In this document: positions 24,417 through 31,871 of the stretch, one piece after another | Position numbering within the stretch: position 1 is the first letter of the stretch | Layout: each line of letters opens with the position of its first letter | Translations under genes and position numbers: made by a program | Notes under the pieces: model-generated | The model's database searches: none | What the model saw: the letters and a program-made list of their open reading frames with translations, nothing else | Told to the model about the DNA's origin: nothing | From: a virus | Virus record (IMG/VR): IMGVR_UViG_3300028392_000206 | Location: 1-31,897 of that record | Direction: 5' to 3' (one strand) | Length of the DNA stretch: 31,897 nt

Positions 24417-25996
24417 ATTTTATTATTTATATATATTATAACCTCGGTATAGTAATCAATAAAATGTTCATTAAACAAATCCCATTTAATGTCAACCCCA
24501 TCAATTGCTAGAACCTCGTAATTATTAAATTGTGGAAGATAAACATCCCTAAAATTTCTGAACTTATTTTTTAGTTCTTTGGTACCTAAATGCCACTCAC
24601 CGGCTATTTTTCTTACATTGTTTTTTATAAATTGTAAATTGTCTTGGGTAAATATGTCGTATTCCCCACCCTCGCAATCTGTTTTTATAAAGTCAATTTT
24701 ATCCAACCCATATAAGTCACATAGCCTTTTAAATGTTATGCCCTCCATTTTGGTATTATCATTTCCAAATAAATATTCAGTATCAGTTAGGCTATTAGCT
24801 GAGGATACCCCTTTAAATATTTGTGTAACAGGATAACCTATAGTATTTGATACTAGTGTTTTAAACTCTATATCACTTGGCTCAATACAAAATACGTGCT
24901 TAGGCCTTTTGGGTAAAATAGAATAGGTAAATGGACCAACACTACTACCAATATCAAGTACAATATCGTTTTCCTCTACCTCAAAAAATTGTTCATACAA
25001 TCTATTTTCAAATATTTCAAAGGTAATAGCTTGTTTATGAAATAATCCCTCTTCGCTATTATTCATCCAACCCCAATTAAAATCCTTAAGTTGCTCTGCT
25101 AATAATATTTTTTTAATCATTTGCTCCATTTTATCAATTCTTTTTTCGCCATGGAATAGCAGTAGGTTTTCTCTACTAGATGGTATTCTAAACCAAGTTG
25201 ATATATGTAAATCTTCTCCTGTGAATTTTAATTTATCATATACCTCAATTACCTTATCTAGTCCACCATTAACATATACATAAGGCAACCCATCTAGGTA
25301 ATTATATTTCCAAAGAAGAACATTGATTAATGTTTCCTCGTGGTATGGAGCATATAATGCGTGGTTGCCCATAACCTTAGGATGATGACACATTTCTTCC
25401 CATTCACTAATAAATGGTAAGGATTTTTGTCCCGCTATATATATATTGGTGGTTCTGTATCTTTGTCTAACATATTGATTCACCCCAAATAATTTACAAG
25501 CCGAATGTTCTAGAGTTGTACTTAAATCATCCCTACTAATTGCCCCACCTCTTCCATCTATTTGCAACCAATCGTATACTCCTTCTGTTATATATGGGTA
25601 TGGAGTATTAATATCATACATCTCAAATACCCTATCTATGTAAGGGGTAACCACCACATCACTATCAATGTATACAATAGTTTCTGCGTAATTTAAAAGA
25701 GCATCTTTGGTAACACTAGCTCTTTGTATTAATAGTTTGTATATGTTAATATGCTCTCTTTTGATATAGAAGTTGTCCTCATTGTTATACATACTTTTAT
25801 CAGCCTCCTCCACATCGCACTCCCATTTAATTGTGTTGGTGTTTTCTACATCTACCTGACTATTTGAGTTAATTATATAAACTATAATTGGTACCTTGCT
25901 AAATTGTCTAATAGATTTAGCACACATTGAAACTATATCAAGGTACTTTTCATTGGCACAAAGTACATATGCTTTTTCTAGTTTTTGTAATTTCAT
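24413..25996 (-). CDS. GT-A glycosyltransferase fused to FkbM methyltransferase
   Basis: 527 residues. The N-terminal ~290 residues form a GT-A-like domain with a DxD metal/sugar-nucleotide motif, VYIDSDVVV (D111, D113), preceded by 'KLLIQRASV' and followed by a W-rich acceptor region. Residues ~325-527 are a FkbM-type SAM methyltransferase: VLDIGSSVGPFTYSI (346-360, motif I), CIEPS (370-374), and DFIKTDCEGGEYDIF (435-449), the FkbM signature. FkbM enzymes O-methylate sugars or related hydroxyls. The fusion would add a sugar and then cap it by methylation. The gene lies 4 nt after the upstream methyltransferase stop and overlaps the heptosyltransferase start, forming one operon. Confidence 0.8.
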   Translation of the reverse strand: MKLQKLEKAYVLCANEKYLDIVSMCAKSIRQFSKVPIIVYIINSNSQVDVENTNTIKWECDVEEADKSMYNNEDNFYIKREHINIYKLLIQRASVTKDALLNYAETIVYIDSDVVVTPYIDRVFEMYDINTPYPYITEGVYDWLQIDGRGGAISRDDLSTTLEHSACKLFGVNQYVRQRYRTTNIYIAGQKSLPFISEWEEMCHHPKVMGNHALYAPYHEETLINVLLWKYNYLDGLPYVYVNGGLDKVIEVYDKLKFTGEDLHISTWFRIPSSRENLLLFHGEKRIDKMEQMIKKILLAEQLKDFNWGWMNNSEEGLFHKQAITFEIFENRLYEQFFEVEENDIVLDIGSSVGPFTYSILPKRPKHVFCIEPSDIEFKTLVSNTIGYPVTQIFKGVSSANSLTDTEYLFGNDNTKMEGITFKRLCDLYGLDKIDFIKTDCEGGEYDIFTQDNLQFIKNNVRKIAGEWHLGTKELKNKFRNFRDVYLPQFNNYEVLAIDGVDIKWDLFNEHFIDYYTEVIIYINNKI

Positions 25997-26000
25997 TATA

Positions 26001-26609
26001 TTATTTTTTTACTACCCAAGTGCCAAACCATTCATTTGTTATATCTACTTCGTATTTATGATTATTAAAAAACTCATCTACAGCCGGGTTTACGCCAAAT
26101 ACCCCATGGTAATGATTAGCTGAGTATATGTGTTTATCCTTGCCATTAGTGGCAAAGTTGGGGTCAGAATACCAATCTAGGTCTATATAATCATGACCTA
26201 ATACATAACCACCTTTTTTAACCTTAGGATACCATGTTTCAATATCTTTAATCACAAAATCATATGCGTGGTTTGCATCTATGTATACAAAGTCTAAAGA
26301 ATAATCAAGAAATAACTCAGCTGCTTGTATAGAATCAGCCCTAACCATAACAGACCTATTTTCATATCCTTTAATAGACTCCATAGCATCAGCATAAGCT
26401 GTTGTATGTATATTGTGATTACTTGAGTCTAAATACTCATCTCCCAAACCCCTCCAAACGTCTACCATATAAAGGTTGCCAGACCAAACTTGCATTATTT
26501 CCTTCGCGAACTCGCCTTTAAAAGAGCCAATCTCTACCCCAATGCCATTAGGGAATTCGGTTCCTAATTGTTTTATAAGCTCTACTCTGCCAATGTTTAA
26601 TTTAGACAT
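26001..26609 (-). CDS. SAM-dependent methyltransferase (Methyltransf_24-like)
   Basis: 202 residues, first gene of the decorating operon. Motif I is VEIGSFKGEFA (25-35). Further on there are MVDVWRG (48-54), DFVYIDANHAYDFVIKDIE (106-124) with D111 and H114, and GGYVLGHDY (133-141). This is the pattern of the small class I methyltransferases related to TylF/MacrocinOMT and Methyltransf_24, which often accompany surface-glycan genes and methylate sugars. A promoter element lies 19 nt upstream of the start. Substrate is unknown; sugar hydroxyl is likely by context. Confidence 0.75.
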   Translation of the reverse strand: MSKLNIGRVELIKQLGTEFPNGIGVEIGSFKGEFAKEIMQVWSGNLYMVDVWRGLGDEYLDSSNHNIHTTAYADAMESIKGYENRSVMVRADSIQAAELFLDYSLDFVYIDANHAYDFVIKDIETWYPKVKKGGYVLGHDYIDLDWYSDPNFATNGKDKHIYSANHYHGVFGVNPAVDEFFNNHKYEVDITNEWFGTWVVKK

Positions 26610-26627
26610 AGACTTTTTTGTGTTTTA

Positions 26628-26635
26628 CAAAGCTA
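26628..26635 (-). promoter_or_regulatory. -7 element for the decorating operon
   Basis: On the minus strand the bases read TAGCTTTG, a TAnnTTTG element, 18 nt before the ATG whose first base is 26609. No TTG is found at the usual spacing upstream. It stands back-to-back with the plus-strand promoter of the lysis genes. Confidence 0.5.
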
Positions 26636-26636
26636 A

Positions 26637-26666
26637 TTGAAATAAAAGATATTTTATGTATATTTG
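26637..26666 (+). promoter_or_regulatory. Promoter for the lysis operon
   Basis: TTG (26637-26639) and TATATTTG (26659-26666) are 19 nt apart, matching the Bacteroidota consensus. The start is expected near 26672, which places the ATG at 26686 just downstream and rules out the in-frame ATG at 26656, which lies inside the promoter. Confidence 0.7.
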
Positions 26667-26685
26667 TCATATAAATTTTAAAAAA

Positions 26686-26853
26686 ATGTATCAATTAACA
26701 GACGCTAATTTAAACCAAATTTCTGCTTGGTTCAATCAAGATTTGCCATGTAAAAATGGAATTAGTATTATTGACATGATAAAGATATTCTCAACTGATA
26801 ATACAACTGAGGTGGCTACTGCTGATGTTGCAGTAGCAGAAACCGCAGAATAA
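26686..26853 (+). CDS. Small hypothetical protein opening the lysis operon, 55 aa
   Basis: MYQLTDANLNQISAWFNQDL is followed by a short helix (GISIIDMIKIF) and an acidic Ala/Val-rich tail (TADVAVAETAE). No membrane segment or motif is seen. The start was chosen after the promoter element (26659-26666); a longer in-frame start at 26656 would lie inside it. The stop overlaps the next start (TAATG), so it is translationally coupled to the coiled-coil membrane protein. Function is unknown. Confidence 0.5.
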   Translation: MYQLTDANLNQISAWFNQDLPCKNGISIIDMIKIFSTDNTTEVATADVAVAETAE

Positions 26854-27161
26854 TGGAAAACTTAGAGACAGAAATTGCCCTAATGGAAAATCGCCTTAGT
26901 CAGATGGAAAACAAGCTTAATGATGTTGAGTCAAAATTAGACGCTCTTGATGGTAAAATGTCTCAAGTAATAGATGCCATAATAGGTAACAAACTTACCA
27001 AAAGCAATGGGTTGGCTGATGACATCCGTGAAATAGGCCAACTTGCTGATAAACACGAGGAGATTATTAAAAGAGCTAAATGGCTTTGGATAGGCATAGT
27101 TTCTGTTTCTACAATTATAGGATTTCTATTAAAACTTGTACTAGAGTTTTTTTCAAAATAA
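26853..27161 (+). CDS. Coiled-coil/transmembrane lysis protein, XhlA-like
   Basis: 102 residues: a long N-terminal coiled coil with heptads of Leu/Met and charged residues (MENLETEIALMENRLSQMEN, then KLNDVESKLDALDGKM) and a single C-terminal transmembrane helix (WLWIGIVSVSTIIGFLLKLV, ~76-95) ending in FFSK. This layout is that of XhlA/hemolysin-type phage proteins, which sit in the membrane with the coiled coil in the cytoplasm and act with a holin. It is followed 5 nt later by the holin candidate. An anti-holin is the alternative. Confidence 0.65.
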   Translation: MENLETEIALMENRLSQMENKLNDVESKLDALDGKMSQVIDAIIGNKLTKSNGLADDIREIGQLADKHEEIIKRAKWLWIGIVSVSTIIGFLLKLVLEFFSK

Positions 27162-27166
27162 ACACA

Positions 27167-27391
27167 ATGAGCAAGTTATTTTCAATCAATTGGCATGACC
27201 TTTTTAAGGGTCTAATAGTAACGATATTTACAACCTTTATTAGTTCTTTAATAACTGTGTTAGATACCCTGCAATTCCCTAATACAGAAGGGTTTAAGCA
27301 CATTGGATTAGCAGGTCTTTCAGCAGGTTTATCTTATTTATTAAAGAATTTCTTTACAAATAGTGAAGGGAAAATAGCCATAAAAAAATGA
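27167..27391 (+). CDS. Holin candidate, 74 aa
   Basis: Start at 27167 (MSKLFSINWHDLFKG) is preferred over an in-frame ATG at 27080, which would overlap the previous gene by 82 nt. There are two hydrophobic helices: LIVTIFTTFISSLITVL (~16-32) and IGLAGLSAGLSYLLKNFF (~44-61), then a short polar tail ending AIKK. Small size, two membrane passes and position between the coiled-coil membrane protein and the spanin/endolysin genes fit a class II holin. The opening W-x-D-x-x-K-G is typical of Bacteroidota phage holins as I know them. The stop overlaps the next start (ATGA). Confidence 0.65.
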   Translation: MSKLFSINWHDLFKGLIVTIFTTFISSLITVLDTLQFPNTEGFKHIGLAGLSAGLSYLLKNFFTNSEGKIAIKK

Positions 27392-27873
27392 GAAAGATAT
27401 TATTACTATCACTATTGCTTATTTCTTGCAGCCAAGAAAAAAAGCTCAATAAGGCAGTTAACACAGTATTATACAACGACAAGGCTTTTAACAAGGTTGG
27501 TTTACAATGGGCTAAACTAAATCCTATTGACACAACCATAACAAATACAATTATAAAGTCTGATACTATAACACTAAGAGATACGTTAGAGTTTCATTAT
27601 ATAGATGAGGTAGCTCACACAGATACTTTGTTTAAGATTGTTCAAAAGACTATGTACGTACACGATTCTGTACAAAAGTACGTACAAGATAATAGAGTTT
27701 TAAATGCCTATAGGGATACCATTCAGTTTTACAAGAATCAATTATTTATTACAAGCGTTCATCTTACAGAATCCCAACAAGAAACTTCAAAATATAAGTG
27801 GAGATTTTTTGGTTTATTGGGAATTATTGTTCTAATTTTGGGTATATCTATATACCTCAAGATTATAATATGA
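27388..27873 (+). CDS. Unimolecular spanin (u-spanin) candidate, lipoprotein with C-terminal TM
   Basis: 161 residues. The N-terminal signal MRKILLLSLLLISCS ends in a lipobox L-I-S-C with C14 as the lipidation site. The middle is a beta-rich, Thr/Asp-repetitive periplasmic part (SDTITLRDTLEFHYIDEV). The C-terminal transmembrane helix is FFGLLGIIVLILGISIYLKI (~139-158), preceded by KYKWR. A lipid anchor in the outer membrane at one end and an inner-membrane helix at the other is the topology of T1 gp11-type u-spanins, which fuse the two membranes in the last step of lysis. It is coupled by ATGA on both sides to the holin and endolysin. An ordinary lipoprotein is the alternative. Confidence 0.6.
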   Translation: MRKILLLSLLLISCSQEKKLNKAVNTVLYNDKAFNKVGLQWAKLNPIDTTITNTIIKSDTITLRDTLEFHYIDEVAHTDTLFKIVQKTMYVHDSVQKYVQDNRVLNAYRDTIQFYKNQLFITSVHLTESQQETSKYKWRFFGLLGIIVLILGISIYLKIII

Positions 27874-28391
27874 TAAAAAACGCATACCCAGAACTCCCAG
27901 AAATGCCGTACACAAAGACTTCCATTGATATGGATAGTGTTATTGCGTACATAAAAGACTCCCCCTACATTAAAGAGGTTAAGATTGCAACCTACATAAT
28001 TTTCCGTAATGAGGGGGCAAACGGGAAAAGTGGCATCTGTAATAATTATATAGGATTACAAACTGATGGCGGCAGATGGGATGGGGATATCAGCCATAAG
28101 ATTATAGGAACTACCTTAAAGGATGAGAACACGACTAATAAGCAAAGACGATTTGCTTGCTTTGCCTCATTTAAGGATTCGTTAGATATTTTGGAGTATG
28201 AGATTTTAGGTAGAGGATTATTTGTTGGGGGTACGGCACATCCGTACCATACAGGCTTGGTAACATCAGCTGATAATTTAGCTGTAGCATATTATAGGAA
28301 TTGGGTAATGGGCTCTAATGACGCATTGCCTGATAAGATTTTTATCAATAGTTTTGTCTCCATGTATAATCAGGGAGCGGCTAAATTCTAA
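27870..28391 (+). CDS. Endolysin candidate (lysozyme-like hydrolase), 173 aa
   Basis: Start at 27870 (MIKNAYPELPEMPY) overlaps the spanin stop and is preferred to an in-frame ATG at 27798 inside the spanin gene. The core reads FRNEGANGKSG (catalytic Glu candidate) and NNYIGLQTDGGRWDG, then RRFACFASFKDSLDILEYEILGRG and LFVGG. The Glu followed by N-Y-x-G-L/Q-x-D...R-W and the 'F-x-S-F-x-D-S' helix are typical of lysozyme-superfamily peptidoglycan hydrolases (transglycosylase/glucosaminidase type). It has no signal peptide, so it needs the holin to reach the cell wall. It closes the lysis cassette; the next gene begins 14 nt later. Confidence 0.65.
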   Translation: MIKNAYPELPEMPYTKTSIDMDSVIAYIKDSPYIKEVKIATYIIFRNEGANGKSGICNNYIGLQTDGGRWDGDISHKIIGTTLKDENTTNKQRRFACFASFKDSLDILEYEILGRGLFVGGTAHPYHTGLVTSADNLAVAYYRNWVMGSNDALPDKIFINSFVSMYNQGAAKF

Positions 28392-28405
28392 CCAACACCA
28401 TACAA

Positions 28406-29152
28406 ATGAAAAAAGAACTAGGCGTTACTAAACGTAGAAGACTCTTTTTTGACATTGAAGTTTCAGCAAACATTGGATTCTTTTGGCAATCTGGGTATAA
28501 GCTGAACATCGGACCGCAAAACATTATAAAAGAAAGAGCAATTATTTGCATATGCTATAAATGGGAGGATGAGAAACAAGTTCACGAACTTCATTGGGAT
28601 ACAAAACAAAACGATAAAAAATTACTTGAGGCTTTTATTAAGATAGCAAATTCAGCTGATGAGATGGTAGGGCATAATGGAGACAGATTTGATTTGTCTT
28701 GGATTAGAACAAGATGCTTATTTCACGGCATAGAAATGTTCCCTACATATACTACCATAGATACCCTAAAAGTAGCTCGTTCTAAATTCAAATTCAATTC
28801 TAACAAACTTAATTATATAGCTCAGTTCCTAGGGATAGGTCAGAAGATTAAAACTGAGTACGACCTTTGGAAAGACATTACCTTGTATAAGAGTAAGCCA
28901 GCAATGGACAAGATGATTAAGTATTGTATTATGGATGTTATTCTTTTAGAGAAGGTTTACAAAGCTTTAAGTCCTCATATTGCCCATAAGACACACTATG
29001 GAGTAATATTTGGTGGTGATAGAGGAACCTGCCCTGAATGTGGCTCTGATGAGTTAGTAAAGTCGTGTACAAGGGTAACAGCTAGTGGTATTAAGAAGAT
29101 TCAATATAAGTGTAAGACCTGTTTCAAAATGCATACAAAAACAGACAAATAA
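28406..29152 (+). CDS. DEDDy 3'-5' exonuclease with C-terminal zinc ribbon
   Basis: 248 residues. ExoI is FFDIEVS (D16, E18), ExoII is VGHNGDRFDLSWI (D96), and ExoIII is KYCIMDVILL (Y173, D177), the Y-x3-D of the DEDDy class, as in the exonuclease domain of family B polymerases and YprB-like nucleases. The C-terminus is a zinc ribbon with C-P-E-C (C209, C212) and C-K-T-C (C236, C239). No polymerase domain follows, so it is a stand-alone nuclease, perhaps for DNA end processing, recombination or host nucleic acid degradation. It sits after the lysis genes, with small genes next to it, in one strand-uniform block. Confidence 0.85.
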   Translation: MKKELGVTKRRRLFFDIEVSANIGFFWQSGYKLNIGPQNIIKERAIICICYKWEDEKQVHELHWDTKQNDKKLLEAFIKIANSADEMVGHNGDRFDLSWIRTRCLFHGIEMFPTYTTIDTLKVARSKFKFNSNKLNYIAQFLGIGQKIKTEYDLWKDITLYKSKPAMDKMIKYCIMDVILLEKVYKALSPHIAHKTHYGVIFGGDRGTCPECGSDELVKSCTRVTASGIKKIQYKCKTCFKMHTKTDK

Positions 29153-29154
29153 CT

Positions 29155-29355
29155 ATGAGCAAAGTATTAGACAAGGTTATATCCGACCTAGAGGATAGAG
29201 AGATATTAGGAATTAATAAATATGGAACTACTTGTGATAGAGAAGATTACGAGTTAGTTGATTGGCTACAAGAAGCCTACGAAGAGACGCTTGATAAGGC
29301 TATGTATTTGCAGGCTGCAATAAGAAAGCTGCAATCAGGGAATCAAGTTTATTAG
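29155..29355 (+). CDS. Conserved small phage protein (MazG-like helical), 66 aa
   Basis: Reads KYGTTCDREDYELVDWLQEA and YEETLDKAMYLQAAI. The KYGTT-x-D-R...WL-x-x-A-x-E-E-x-x-D-x-x-x-Y-L pattern is widespread in phages, including those of cyanobacteria and Bacteroidota. The acidic E-E-x-x-D helix recalls MazG/dUTPase-type all-alpha nucleotide hydrolases, but the protein is too short for a full domain, so activity is uncertain. It starts 2 nt after the exonuclease stop. Confidence 0.6.
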   Translation: MSKVLDKVISDLEDREILGINKYGTTCDREDYELVDWLQEAYEETLDKAMYLQAAIRKLQSGNQVY

Positions 29356-29379
29356 TATATTTACAGCTCAAATAAATCC

Positions 29380-29574
29380 ATGAAACTTAGTAAAAAATTT
29401 AATAAAATGTCGTTGCAAGAACAAGAGGCGTACCTAGTAAAAGAACTTCAAGAGATGTACATACAAGAGGATGCTATCAAAAAAATGCTAGGTAAGGTTA
29501 GAGGAGGACAAAAAGTAAACATACAAACAGAGCCAGATAGACCAGATGAAATCTTATTAAAAAATGCCGAATAA
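29380..29574 (+). CDS. Small charged hypothetical protein, 64 aa
   Basis: MKLSKKFNKMSLQEQEAYLV is followed by a coiled-coil-like helix (KELQEMYIQEDAIKKML) and a Pro/Asp-rich tail (TEPDRPDEILLKNAE). It overlaps the next gene by 11 nt, which supports translation. A weak TATATTTA lies 16 nt upstream of the ATG. No motif is recognised. Confidence 0.5.
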   Translation: MKLSKKFNKMSLQEQEAYLVKELQEMYIQEDAIKKMLGKVRGGQKVNIQTEPDRPDEILLKNAE

Positions 29575-29875
29575 AATTACCATACCTAGTGAGTTCAAAC
29601 TAAATGGTAAAAAAATTACCGTGCAATATGACGATGAGTATTGTGATGAAAACGGATTACTAGGTGAGGCTGATTTTACAGATAAGATTATAACCCTAAC
29701 ATCCAAAGACGGAAGTAAAAGATTGCCAAAGTCTGAAATACAAAAGACATTCTATCACGAATTAACGCATCTTGTTCTAGATGCCGCAAGCAGACATCAG
29801 CTAAAATATAACGAAGAATTTGTAGATGCAGTTGGTATGCTTCTATATGAATTTGAACGTACTAAAAAGTACTAA
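29564..29875 (+). CDS. Mini zinc metallopeptidase-like protein (HExxH), 103 aa
   Basis: The protein carries YHELTHLVLD with H-E-x-x-H at 65-69, and a downstream acidic segment NEEFVDAVG (E84/E85) that may give the third zinc ligand. The N-terminal half is beta (FKLNGKKITVQYDDEYC). This compact domain is common in phage genomes and resembles ImmA/IrrE or SprT-like minimal metallopeptidases. In ImmA-type proteins such domains cleave repressors; here the target is unknown. Its 3' end overlaps the end of the terminase gene on the other strand by 14 nt. Confidence 0.7.
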   Translation: MPNKITIPSEFKLNGKKITVQYDDEYCDENGLLGEADFTDKIITLTSKDGSKRLPKSEIQKTFYHELTHLVLDAASRHQLKYNEEFVDAVGMLLYEFERTKKY

Positions 29876-31817
29876 ACTGATTAGGGCTAAATGTTTCTAT
29901 CAAAGGAGTCTTCTTTTTTAATATAGCTTGAGATTTAGTCTGCCCAGTTAGCGTCAATAGCATAATCATAAAGGATACAGTTCTATCAAATTTAGTTCTA
30001 TTACTATGGTCATATCTTTTAAGTTCGTCTAATAAATCTGGATAGTTAATCAAATGAGAATAATGCTCTACATAGTTAATACAATATTCTAATTGCTTAG
30101 ACAATGCAAAAGCATCAGCTGAACTAACTCCCCTCTGCATTACATTTACCTTGGTCTTTCTTTGTGGGTCCACCACAGCATCTGGCTTCTTGCCAAGCAT
30201 AGGCAAACAATTCTTGCCAAAGTCATTGTCTGATTTAAAGTATTCGTAGTAATCATCCCCAGCATCCGACTCTATTGTTGCAGGCACTCCGTAGTACATG
30301 GATGCCATTAGCATTTCTTTCCAAAATAATTTCTTCATCTTAGGTCTCCCAAAGAAGTGAGCCACAGGAGCACCACTATCTTCTTTTGTGGAGTCTACTT
30401 TTTCCCCTATCCAAGCTGAGCCTTGAGAACCCTCTCCTGAGGTCATAGAGTGTCTAAATGGGTCAATACCAAATCCGTACTCTCCCGTATTCCTTGGGTA
30501 CATTACATTGCCCCTAAACTCAAAATTATTAGCCTTGTGAGGGAACTTATATATCAACCAATAGCCGGCAGAATCATCAGCAAATTGTACCTTATCTTCC
30601 CCATCTATATAAAACCTTCCCTTTCTTAATGTAATAGGTTTTTCTTTTAAATTCATCTCCTGTAAAAGAATATTGTCTAAATTAAAATGACAATCAGCTT
30701 GGTTAAACTTAAAAGCCTCCTCCTCGCTTAAAGGATAGTCTCTTGTATCCTGATCGTTATTTCTGTAGTTAGCAATGATAAACTCCTTAGCTTCTTCTTT
30801 TCTAGACATACCATAGGTATCTATAAATCCAGCTAACCCTTCAGAAGCTGGTGCAAAATATCTTACCAATTTACTTGGTGTTATTCTTCCGTGCTTGAAT
30901 TGATTAGACTCATCCCATAAATTTTTAAACTCTTGTCCACCATTATTAGGAGGATTAACAGTAGATACCATTAATGCAAAGCCTACTTTGTTAGCACCCT
31001 CAGTTAAAGTCTTTTTAACGATGTTCCAATATTCTGTAATAGGTACTTCTGTTGGAAATTTAGAGGCCTCATCTATTAGCAATCTACTCCATCTTCCAGA
31101 GTCAAATGAGTTCAAGGCGGTGTTACGCCATTCTATAAATGAATTAAGTCCTTCTCTCTTGTTGAAAAGGCCTTTGTTTGTTTTTTTTCTTTTAGATTGC
31201 TTTACCAATATCAATCTCTTCTTAGGGTCTTCTGTTCCGTCTGTTCTTGGCTGAAGAAACATTGGCATAGCCCTAAAACCATACACCACCATATTAGCAA
31301 ATAAGTCAGAGGCATCCCCTCCTGTCTTTGATATAATACCACATCTAGTGTTCTCTGTGTTGCTTGCCTCCTTGGTAAGAATGCAAGAAGCTTGTGAGGT
31401 TGCCCCCTCTCTACGCTTTTTAACCCTAATAACGCCTAGTATATTTTTGTCCTTGGAAATCTCCTCGTAGAATAAAAACCACTTTCTATCAGCATCTCTG
31501 TAATCAGGAAAGATACCTGACTCCAATGTCCAATAGTTAAGGTAAAAATAATGGTCTCCTGTAATAAAGGTAGGGAAGCCGTTGTTCATAAACCAATAGC
31601 CCTCTCTACATCTTGAAAATTCTCTTTTGATAAATTCTATTTGCTCCTCATTGTAACTTGGAACATCATCCTCATCCACCTCCACCTCCCAAAAAGAATC
31701 TGGTATCTCTATCCTAATAAACTTTTGTTTTTTAGTAGGCAGATTGCTTCCATCTATATCTTTTAATTGTGGTGCGTTAGGTAGATGACATTCAATGCCA
31801 TAGATAATATCTATCAT
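29862..31817 (-). CDS. terL: Terminase large subunit
   Basis: 651 residues. An N-terminal adaptor region contains GDHYFYLNYW (~87-96), a hallmark of Bacteroidota-phage terminases. A modified Walker A is KKRREGATSQ (133-142), Walker B with catalytic Glu is RLLIDEA (245-251; D249, E250), and motif C is MVSTVNPP (283-290). The C-terminal RNase H-like nuclease has FGIDPFR (D452), ATIESDAG (E516, D518) and SSADAF (D568) as metal-binding residues. It is the motor that pumps DNA into the procapsid and cuts it. It reads from the opposite strand to the lysis block, converging with the mini-metallopeptidase. No small terminase subunit is visible in the window; it may lie beyond the right edge. Confidence 0.93.
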   Translation of the reverse strand: MIDIIYGIECHLPNAPQLKDIDGSNLPTKKQKFIRIEIPDSFWEVEVDEDDVPSYNEEQIEFIKREFSRCREGYWFMNNGFPTFITGDHYFYLNYWTLESGIFPDYRDADRKWFLFYEEISKDKNILGVIRVKKRREGATSQASCILTKEASNTENTRCGIISKTGGDASDLFANMVVYGFRAMPMFLQPRTDGTEDPKKRLILVKQSKRKKTNKGLFNKREGLNSFIEWRNTALNSFDSGRWSRLLIDEASKFPTEVPITEYWNIVKKTLTEGANKVGFALMVSTVNPPNNGGQEFKNLWDESNQFKHGRITPSKLVRYFAPASEGLAGFIDTYGMSRKEEAKEFIIANYRNNDQDTRDYPLSEEEAFKFNQADCHFNLDNILLQEMNLKEKPITLRKGRFYIDGEDKVQFADDSAGYWLIYKFPHKANNFEFRGNVMYPRNTGEYGFGIDPFRHSMTSGEGSQGSAWIGEKVDSTKEDSGAPVAHFFGRPKMKKLFWKEMLMASMYYGVPATIESDAGDDYYEYFKSDNDFGKNCLPMLGKKPDAVVDPQRKTKVNVMQRGVSSADAFALSKQLEYCINYVEHYSHLINYPDLLDELKRYDHSNRTKFDRTVSFMIMLLTLTGQTKSQAILKKKTPLIETFSPNQFSTF

Positions 31818-31821
31818 ATAA

Positions 31822-31829
31822 CAAAGGTA
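31822..31829 (-). promoter_or_regulatory. -7 element for the terminase gene
   Basis: The minus strand reads TACCTTTG, which fits TAnnTTTG, 4 nt upstream of the ATG whose first base is 31817. Such a short leader would mean an almost leaderless message. No TTG is found at the usual upstream distance. Confidence 0.35.
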
Positions 31830-31840
31830 AGATAAAAAGA

Positions 31841-31871
31841 ATAGGGGATAAGAAAAAATCTTACCCCCTAT
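31841..31871. other. Long hairpin/inverted repeat upstream of terminase
   Basis: Arms ATAGGGGATAAGA (31841-31853) and TCTTACCCCCTAT (31859-31871) pair at 12 of 13 positions around a 5-nt A loop. It lies just upstream of the terminase start and could be a terminator for a gene entering from the right, an operator or a DNA recognition site. The TATAGGGGG in its arm also occurs at 11663-11671. Confidence 0.5.

Noticed and set aside
29356-29363. Promoter element TATATTTA before the 64-aa gene
   Set aside because: The final G of TAnnTTTG is missing, no -33 element is seen, and the gene follows closely in the same direction.
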